From the NCBI GenBank assembly GCA_016932295.1, contig JAFGDC010000149.1, positions 1 through 12,160 of the forward strand: a stretch of 12,160 nt of DNA, given 5' to 3'. Shown here in pieces: positions 7,267 to 12,160 of this stretch; position 1 is the stretch's first letter; each line of letters starts with the position of its first letter. The stretch comes from a candidate division CSSED10-310 bacterium. Lineage in GTDB: Bacteria; CSSED10-310; JAFGDC01. A program made the translations under genes and the position numbers. The notes under the pieces are model-generated. The model was not told the origin of the DNA. It worked only from the letters and a program-made list of their open reading frames with translations, and did no database searches.

Positions 7267-9270
7267 GTGGGTCGATTTCCATTCCTGATAGTCATGCTGG
7301 CGATAATGACGAATCTGGCTGCCGGTGCGGTGAGCGCCGCGGATTTACTGGTCGACTGGGCGGGTGGCGGTTCGTACACGACCATCGATGCCGCGATGGC
7401 GGCGGCGCAACCAGGGGACATGATCAAGGTGGCGGAAGGAATGTACACCGGCAGCTACCTCGAACCGATGGTGGCTATGTCCATACTCGGTGGATACACT
7501 GCCACCGACTGGAGCCGCGATCTGGATTTGTACGTGACCATTCTGGACGTCGGCGGGGACGGCGTGGGATTCCTGCTGGATGATGTGGACGGCTGCACCG
7601 TGGATGGTTTCACCATCACCAATTTCTCCTGGGTGGGGATCCAGGTGGAAACCAGTTCGCCAACCGTTTCCAACAACATCATCATCGGCGGCGCGGCCGA
7701 TTTCTGCCTGTTCGGCATGAACGGCAATCCCACCATCAGCAACAACACCATGACGGGGGCGGAATACGGCATCTACTACAATGTGTATGACTACGGCTAC
7801 GGCCAGGGTCGCGATGAACCGACCATCACGTACAACGAGATTTCCGGCTGCACCCAGGACGGTATTTACATGAATGTCGGCGGATATGAACCGCGGAAGG
7901 CGGAACGAATCCAGCAGCCCATCATTACCAACAACATTGTCAGCCAGGTGGGGGAGACCGGCATCCGCTGCCTGACGTATTCCACCGGTCCCAGTCTGGC
8001 GCAGGAACCGATCATCAGTCACAATGTCGTCAGCGAGTGCGGCTATTACGGCATTAAGAGTTCGACGGATTCCTACGGCCCGATGGGAAAACTGGCTCCG
8101 CAGATCAGCGACAACCAGGTTTCCGATATCGGCCAGGCCGGTATCGGTTTCCAGGCCGACTCCTCAGATCCCATGGCGGTCCATAACCCGATCATCCGCA
8201 ACAACCGTGTGAATGGCGCATCCTTCGGCGGCATTTTGTCCATTGTCTACCACGGGATTCATGAGGGTTCCATCGACAACAACCGGGTGGAGAACATTTC
8301 CGGCCAGGAGATACCCAACGGTATCGGCCTGGGCGTCGGCACCTATATGGGCAGTTGCGCCGCGGAAATCAAGAACAACCTCGTCATGACCACCAACGGA
8401 ATGGGTCTGGCAGCGCTCAATTTTATAGGGAGCCTGGATGCGGTGATCAGCAACAATACCGTTACCGGCAACTCTGCCGACGGAGTCACTCTGTATTACA
8501 CCGGCTACGGCGTCAACAACGCCTCGGTGACCAATAACATCATCAGCGACAACGGCGGGTACGGCATCAACAATTTTTATTACTACCTGTCACCCCAGTC
8601 CCGCGCCGCCGTGATCGACTACAACGACGTGTACAATAATGCGGCCGGCGATTACCTCGACTGCAGCCCGGGACCCAACGACATCTCGGCCGAACCGTTT
8701 TTCGTGCCTGGTCCCGATGGTTTTAAGTACTTGTCCGACCCCATTTCCGGGAATCCATCGGAAGTGGTGAAATCTCCCGCCATCGATGCCGGCAGCGGTC
8801 CCGCCACCGGCATAGTGGTGGCTGGCCGCGCCATGAGCGAATTGAATACCCGCAGCAACGGTGCCAATGACAGTGGCGTGGTGGACCTGGGGTATCATTA
8901 CGATGATCCGACTCCCACCGCTGGTCCCTCACCCTCGCCGACCATGGCGCCGACATCGACACCTGAGCCGACGGCGACCGCCTCGCCTGAGCCCACCGCC
9001 AGTCCGACCAACTCACCGGAACCGCCGACCGAAACTCCCACTGAAACACCCACGATCACTCCCACCGACAGCCCGACTCTCACCCCATCCGCAACGGTGC
9101 CTCCGAGCGCCACGGTTGAACCAGCCACGTTGACACCGACGGTGGAACCACTTACTCCGACTCCCACGACAACCCCCGGCCCCCAGACGGTGCCGGCGCT
9201 GAACCACCTTGGATTGCTCGTCCTGCTCGGGGCGATGGCTGTGGCGCTCGCGCTTGCGCGTCGTGGCTAA
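7267..9270 (+). CDS. Exported right-handed beta-helix protein with Thr/Pro stalk and CTERM-like tail
   Basis: This 667-residue protein has a signal peptide (1-24, cut near VSA). A parallel beta-helix domain follows (about 28-500). It opens with the usual GGGSYTTIDAAMAAAQPGD and IKVAEGMYTG, then stacks about eleven coils with Asn ladders ([IV][ST]xN[NTI]x[VI]). Residues 157-339 form long modules of about 30 residues. Residues about 548-640 are a low-complexity Thr/Pro/Ser/Glu stalk. The end (VPAL at 642-645, LGLLVLLGAMAVAL, ARRG) has the short motif, membrane helix and basic cluster of IPTL/PEP-CTERM-like surface sorting tails. Such proteins are usually surface-displayed and may bind or cleave polysaccharides; no catalytic residues for a pectate lyase or other lyase can be assigned. 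The GTG start is decided by GAGGAGGT four bases upstream. It has its own promoter and is divergent from the GNAT gene. The architecture is clear; the ligand is unknown. Confidence 0.88.
   Translation: MGRFPFLIVMLAIMTNLAAGAVSAADLLVDWAGGGSYTTIDAAMAAAQPGDMIKVAEGMYTGSYLEPMVAMSILGGYTATDWSRDLDLYVTILDVGGDGVGFLLDDVDGCTVDGFTITNFSWVGIQVETSSPTVSNNIIIGGAADFCLFGMNGNPTISNNTMTGAEYGIYYNVYDYGYGQGRDEPTITYNEISGCTQDGIYMNVGGYEPRKAERIQQPIITNNIVSQVGETGIRCLTYSTGPSLAQEPIISHNVVSECGYYGIKSSTDSYGPMGKLAPQISDNQVSDIGQAGIGFQADSSDPMAVHNPIIRNNRVNGASFGGILSIVYHGIHEGSIDNNRVENISGQEIPNGIGLGVGTYMGSCAAEIKNNLVMTTNGMGLAALNFIGSLDAVISNNTVTGNSADGVTLYYTGYGVNNASVTNNIISDNGGYGINNFYYYLSPQSRAAVIDYNDVYNNAAGDYLDCSPGPNDISAEPFFVPGPDGFKYLSDPISGNPSEVVKSPAIDAGSGPATGIVVAGRAMSELNTRSNGANDSGVVDLGYHYDDPTPTAGPSPSPTMAPTSTPEPTATASPEPTASPTNSPEPPTETPTETPTITPTDSPTLTPSATVPPSATVEPATLTPTVEPLTPTPTTTPGPQTVPALNHLGLLVLLGAMAVALALARRG
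7735..8283 (+). repeat. Beta-helix module repeats of about 30 residues (90 bp)
   Basis: Within the beta-helix gene, successive modules begin ISNN (residue 157), ITYN (187), ITNN (220), ISHN (250), ISDN (280) and IRNN (310). Three consecutive modules (220-309) are exactly 30 residues long and one is 33. Each has an Asn-ladder strand, a Gly-x-x-GI turn (ETGIRC, YYGIKS, QAGIGF) and a longer loop usually ending in xPI before the next module. The period is longer than the usual 20-25 residues of a beta-helix coil because of the added loop. DNA identity between modules is low, so these are old repeats. Confidence 0.7.
8908..9180 (+). repeat. Thr/Pro-rich low-complexity stalk coding segment
   Basis: This codes for residues about 548-638 of the beta-helix protein and consists of irregular repeats of PT, PS, TP, TETP and SPEP units. 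It is likely an extended, possibly glycosylated spacer holding the beta-helix domain away from the membrane anchor. The composition also opens a spurious Val/Gly/Ser-rich frame on the opposite strand. Confidence 0.75.
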
Positions 9271-9355
9271 ATCGGTGAAACTATAGTCAAGGTAAACTGT
9301 TAAAGAAACGTATGGAATCGACGAAGCATCAACCTCAACAGCATGGAGAATCGAA

Positions 9356-9940
9356 ATGAGAAGAAGTGCATTCATCGTTGTTACCCTGGTGGTAATGGCG
9401 CTCCTGTCGGGTTTTGCCATGGCGGCAGATGAAGCCGCAAAACCCCAGCCGCCCATGAAACCCGATCCCGAACGCCAGCAGGCGAGCCGCCTCGAACCGA
9501 CTGAAAAGGTGGTTTTCCTGGTGGATGGGAAAGAAGTGAAGACCTTGAAATACGAGGAGATCGTCGCGTTGGAGAAACCCGAGGTGGACATCCGCGGCAC
9601 CAAGCGCCAGATCGGTCCTTATCTCAAGGATGTCCTGAAAGCGGCGGGTATAACCAGCGGCAAGATGGTCAGGGTTTCGGGACAGCGTGACCGGGACATG
9701 GAACTCACCTGGGATGATGTGATGAATCCGGACAACAAGATCATGGTGCGAATCAACGACAAGCACCGGCTGCTTTCGGTGATGAACCTGAGTCTTATGG
9801 AAGAACGCCCGTCGAAGCCGCCGATGGAGAAGGGCAAGCGCGGCAGACCTGACATGATGCGCTCTCGCCGGATTTACAGCATGACCAAGGTGGAAGTGCT
9901 CACCACCGTACCGGAAGCGCCGGTCAAGACCACCGAGTAG
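9356..9940 (+). CDS. Small exported protein, possible cofactor-less sulfite-oxidase-fold domain
   Basis: This 194-residue protein has a clear signal peptide (1-23, cut after AMA) and a Pro/Lys-rich linker to about residue 50. A compact domain follows at about 52-150: VVFLVDGKEVKTLKYEEIVAL, DIRGTKRQIGPYLKDVLKAAGI, VRVSGQRDRDMELTWDDVM and KIMVRINDKH. The order 'strand - short helix LxxEEIxAL - GPYLKDVLKAAGI - VxVSGxR' resembles the shell of the molybdopterin-binding oxidoreductase (SUOX) fold, where a VPLxDLLxxAGV helix is typical. The cofactor-ligand cysteine is absent, as the mature part has no Cys at all. The fold match is inferred by eye and uncertain. The C-terminal region is basic (KGKRGRPDMMRSRRIYS) and then strand-forming (KVEVLTTV). 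The ATG has GGAGA (9345-9349) six bases upstream. It is 85 bp after the beta-helix gene on the same strand and could be co-transcribed. Function unknown. Confidence 0.8.
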   Translation: MRRSAFIVVTLVVMALLSGFAMAADEAAKPQPPMKPDPERQQASRLEPTEKVVFLVDGKEVKTLKYEEIVALEKPEVDIRGTKRQIGPYLKDVLKAAGITSGKMVRVSGQRDRDMELTWDDVMNPDNKIMVRINDKHRLLSVMNLSLMEERPSKPPMEKGKRGRPDMMRSRRIYSMTKVEVLTTVPEAPVKTTE

Positions 9941-9950
9941 GAATCATACA

Positions 9951-9990
9951 GGGGCGCGGATGCCGGGCGAACCGGATAGGCGCCCCTTTC
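9951..9990 (+). terminator. Terminator-like hairpin after the small exported protein gene
   Basis: GGGGCGC (9951-9957) pairs perfectly with GCGCCCC (9980-9986). Inside, CCGG (9963-9966) can pair with CCGG (9972-9975) around a GCGAA loop. The stem is followed by a short interrupted T-run (TTTCGTGTGTTT from 9987). It begins ten bases after the stop of the preceding gene, where an intrinsic terminator would be expected; the weak T-tract limits confidence. Confidence 0.55.
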
Positions 9991-10009
9991 GTGTGTTTCC
10001 GGACAGTGA

Positions 10010-10126
10010 CCGGCACCGTGATTGCGTGCTCCGGTGCCGGCATCGTCATCAATGGATGCTGCCATGAAGATGGATTCAGGCGGTTGCGGATACAAACCGG
10101 CCGGTGCCGGAAGAAGCAGTGTGTGA
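10010..10126 (+). promoter_or_regulatory. Structured leader of the SPFH-phosphohydrolase gene with alternative pairing
   Basis: CCGGCACCG (10010-10018) pairs perfectly with CGGTGCCGG (10032-10040) around a 13-base loop. The sequence CCGGTGCCGG recurs exactly at 10101-10110, just ahead of the presumed GTG start (10123). The same 5' arm could therefore pair instead with the second copy and mask the weak ribosome-binding region (GGAAGAAG, 10109-10116). A 20-codon frame (ATG 10064, MKMDSGGCGY..., stop 10124-10126) overlaps the GTG as GTGA and might couple translation. All of this is geometric evidence only; no promoter is evident here. Confidence 0.35.
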
Positions 10127-12160
10127 AGATCTGTAGCGTTGTGTCAGCCGTTGCGGCATTGCTGCTGGTCGCGGTGATTTGGACGGGGCTGTACACCGTG
10201 CCGGAAGGCATGACAGCGATGGTGCGAAGTCCGTGGACGGACTCCAAACGCATCGATCCAGGCCGCCACTGGCGGCCACCCTGCCTCTCCAGCCACGTCC
10301 TGTATCCTTTGACCGAACAGGAATACATCCTTGATTCGCAGACTCTTGGCAGCACCCTGGCAACCCTGGATGATCGTCCGCTGCGCCTCGAACTGGAGGT
10401 ACATGCCACCCTTGATCGAGACCGTGTTTCTGAGGTCGATGCCAGGTTCCCAACCGGTGACCTGGCGCTGGCGGTTGCCGCCGCGATCACTCCGGTTGTG
10501 ACCGGCGTCGCATCGCGGCATGAGTTCAGGGATTTCTTTGGTGAGGGCATCATCCTCGTGGAACAGGATCTGCGGGACGGATCGTGGGAAGCGCTTCGTC
10601 TCGCCGGCTTCCATGCTGGTGCGGTGAAGTGCGGGAAAGCAATCCTGTTGAGCGGGGAGAATGAATCCCAGCCAGGTCCCGGTCCGGATGATTCCGATCC
10701 GCGGGTCGTGCTGCTCGGCCTGGATGCCGCTGACTGGGATTTGCTGGAACCGCTCATGGCGGACGGGCGTATGCCGAATTTGCGCCGTTTGTGTGACGGC
10801 GGCGTGCGCGGTTCTCTCCGTACCATTGCTCCGGCACTCTCTCCGGTGGTGTGGACCAGCATGGCGACGGCGCGGTCTCCGGAGGAGCATGGCATTGTCG
10901 ATTTCATCAGCCATACATCGGATGGCCGCACCGTGCCGGTGACGAGCAATCTGCGTCGTGTCCCGGGGTTCTGGAACATTCTCACCGCCGCCGGCGCCAG
11001 TGTCGGCGTTGCGGGCTGGTGGGCCACATGGCCCGCTGAAGCGGTGAAGGGCTACATGTTGTCGGACCGCTACTCGTACGGATTGTTCCGTGACGATACG
11101 GACGGCGATGCCGCCCGTGCCAAGATGTATCCTGAAACAGCTATCTTCCGGATGGCGGCTCACCACATCGGCGATGAAGAAATCACCTTCAGACAGGCCG
11201 CGCCGTTCATGGATATCGAACCAAGGATTTACGCCGATGCCGATGGGGAAGACCTGCGCGAATCCCTGCGCTGGTTCCGCCGGATTCTGGCATCGGACCT
11301 CAGCTATCGCAACGCAGGGCTGTATCTGCAGAAGAAATACAATCCCCGCCTGGCGGCGACCTATTTCGAGGGTACCGACACCATATGCCATCAGTTCGTT
11401 CGCTTCCGCGCACCGATGCGCGTTCAGGCGCCGGAGAGAGAAACCGCCATGTTCAAGGATACGATTGATCGATTCTATGAATACCACGATCGATTGATCG
11501 GGGAGTTCACCCAGGGCTTGAGCGAGGATACCGTGGTGATCGTTTGCTCCGATCACGGTTTCCTGAGCGGGTCGCGTCGGCCGCCGAGCGATCCCCGCAT
11601 AGGCGTCGGCGCCGCGGCGGAGTGGCACAGGAAATTTGGGATCATCCTGTTGCATGGATCTCCCTTCACCCATGGAGCCGAATTGGTTTCAGCCTCGGTG
11701 CTGGACCTGACGCCGACCCTCTTGATGCTGTTCGGCCAGCCGCTCGAGCGGGACATGAGCGGACGGGTCCTGGTGGAAGCCTTCACGGATGCGTATTTGA
11801 TCCACCACGGAATCACCTATGTGGATGCATACCCTGACCTGGAAACGCGGGAGGAGGCGGTCGAGCCAATGGCTTCCGCGCTGGATAGTGAAATCGTCGA
11901 GCGGCTGCGTGGACTCGGCTACCTGGGCGGGGAAAGCGGCGGATTCGGGGCGAGGACCAACCTGGGCAGCGCCTTCATGGAGCGAGGCGAGTTCCTTCGC
12001 GCCATCGAGGAGTTCAAGAAAGCCGTCCAGGCAGCGCCCGACGCCGCGGGCGGTTATGTCAATCTCGCCAATGCCTGCCATCGCGCCGGGCGCTTCCAGG
12101 AAGCACTGGAAGCCGCCGGCCGGGCTCTCCTCCTCGACCCGGAATCCACCAAGGCCATGA
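10123..12160 (+). CDS. Membrane-anchored SPFH-like domain fused to AlkP-family phosphohydrolase and TPRs (3' end outside window)
   Basis: The frame is open for 679 codons to the window edge. Residues about 6-24 form a membrane anchor. Residues 26-175 resemble an SPFH/prohibitin domain: TVPEGMTAMV and IDPGRHWRPP match HflK's IVDQAEVGIV and VDPGLHFKVP, followed by RPLRLELEVHATLD and an AGFHAGAVK ending. After an acidic Pro-rich linker, residues 194-585 are a type I phosphodiesterase-like AlkP-superfamily domain. Metal ligands are Asp201 (GLDAADW), Asp419 and His423 (EGTDTICH), Asp477-His478 (CSDHGF) and His502 (WHRKFG), with nucleophile candidate Ser240 (LSPVVWTS). The domain ends with LDLTPTLLMLFGQP and DMSGRVL. 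The linker VERLRGLGYLGG, common in such TPR proteins, precedes TPRs from about 609. The catalytic part should face the periplasm and hydrolyse a phosphoester or transfer a phospho-group; the substrate is unknown. GTG 10123 is preferred because it gives a short N-terminus before the anchor; GTG 10141 and TTG 10084 are possible. Confidence 0.88.
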   Translation, partial: MKICSVVSAVAALLLVAVIWTGLYTVPEGMTAMVRSPWTDSKRIDPGRHWRPPCLSSHVLYPLTEQEYILDSQTLGSTLATLDDRPLRLELEVHATLDRDRVSEVDARFPTGDLALAVAAAITPVVTGVASRHEFRDFFGEGIILVEQDLRDGSWEALRLAGFHAGAVKCGKAILLSGENESQPGPGPDDSDPRVVLLGLDAADWDLLEPLMADGRMPNLRRLCDGGVRGSLRTIAPALSPVVWTSMATARSPEEHGIVDFISHTSDGRTVPVTSNLRRVPGFWNILTAAGASVGVAGWWATWPAEAVKGYMLSDRYSYGLFRDDTDGDAARAKMYPETAIFRMAAHHIGDEEITFRQAAPFMDIEPRIYADADGEDLRESLRWFRRILASDLSYRNAGLYLQKKYNPRLAATYFEGTDTICHQFVRFRAPMRVQAPERETAMFKDTIDRFYEYHDRLIGEFTQGLSEDTVVIVCSDHGFLSGSRRPPSDPRIGVGAAAEWHRKFGIILLHGSPFTHGAELVSASVLDLTPTLLMLFGQPLERDMSGRVLVEAFTDAYLIHHGITYVDAYPDLETREEAVEPMASALDSEIVERLRGLGYLGGESGGFGARTNLGSAFMERGEFLRAIEEFKKAVQAAPDAAGGYVNLANACHRAGRFQEALEAAGRALLLDPESTKAM

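Noticed and set aside
8898..9167. Minus-strand frame coding a Val/Gly/Ser repeat protein
   Set aside because: It is the reverse complement of the Thr/Pro stalk of the beta-helix protein; the repetitive look comes only from the stalk's codon pattern.
10144..11673. 509-codon open frame on the minus strand
   Set aside because: It lies exactly antisense to the SPFH-phosphohydrolase gene, whose + frame shows clear AlkP motifs. The minus product is Arg/His/Gly-rich with no recognisable domain, as expected of a GC-rich antisense shadow.
10661..12160. Several shorter + strand frames (10661-10942, 11090-11497, 11544-11837, 11819-12160) suggesting separate small genes or frameshifts
   Set aside because: They are in a different register from the continuous frame starting at 10123, which is uninterrupted and carries all the conserved motifs in order; no frameshift is needed.

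Overview
The window is a stretch of chromosomal DNA from a GC-rich, Gram-negative-type (diderm) bacterium. It is almost fully coding. The diderm inference rests on an hflK-hflC pair and on several Sec-exported proteins, including one with a Thr/Pro stalk and a C-terminal tail like the IPTL/PEP-CTERM class. A bacterial tricorn protease and an AlkP-phosphohydrolase-TPR protein suggest a deep-branching environmental lineage such as Acidobacteriota/Aminicenantes-like, Hydrogenedentes-like or Sumerlaeota-like. The sequence alone cannot decide which. I see no rRNA, tRNA, CRISPR, insertion sequence or phage gene.

Layout. The left edge holds the 3' part of a trmO (TsaA-type tRNA methyltransferase) gene on the + strand (2-409). 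It converges on a minus-strand group read right to left as hflK (3270-2290), hflC (2293-1304) and a TauE/SafE family exporter (1179-448). hflK and hflC overlap by ATGA, and a long hairpin lies between hflC and the exporter. A 259-bp divergent intergenic region (3271-3529) carries a good sigma70-type promoter, a split direct repeat and an imperfect inverted repeat. It leads into a large exported tricorn-type protease (3530-6700). A minus-strand GNAT acetyltransferase (7196-6717) follows. It is divergent from a beta-helix surface protein (7267-9270) across a 70-bp gap containing a near-consensus promoter. A small exported protein (9356-9940) comes next, ending in a terminator-like hairpin.

The right end holds the most striking gene (10123 to beyond 12160), which is open at the window edge. 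Its frame encodes a membrane anchor, a degenerate SPFH/prohibitin-like domain resembling the HflK/HflC N-terminal region, an alkaline-phosphatase-superfamily phosphohydrolase with its metal ligands visible, and TPR repeats. The gene is easily missed because the antisense strand carries a 509-codon open frame and the sense strand has several shorter open frames in the wrong register.

Taken together, most genes act at the cell envelope: an HflKC membrane scaffold, an anion exporter, a periplasmic peptidase, a surface beta-helix protein, a small exported domain and a membrane-anchored phosphohydrolase. They do not form a single obvious pathway. The best candidate for something little described is the SPFH-phosphohydrolase-TPR fusion with its structured leader.
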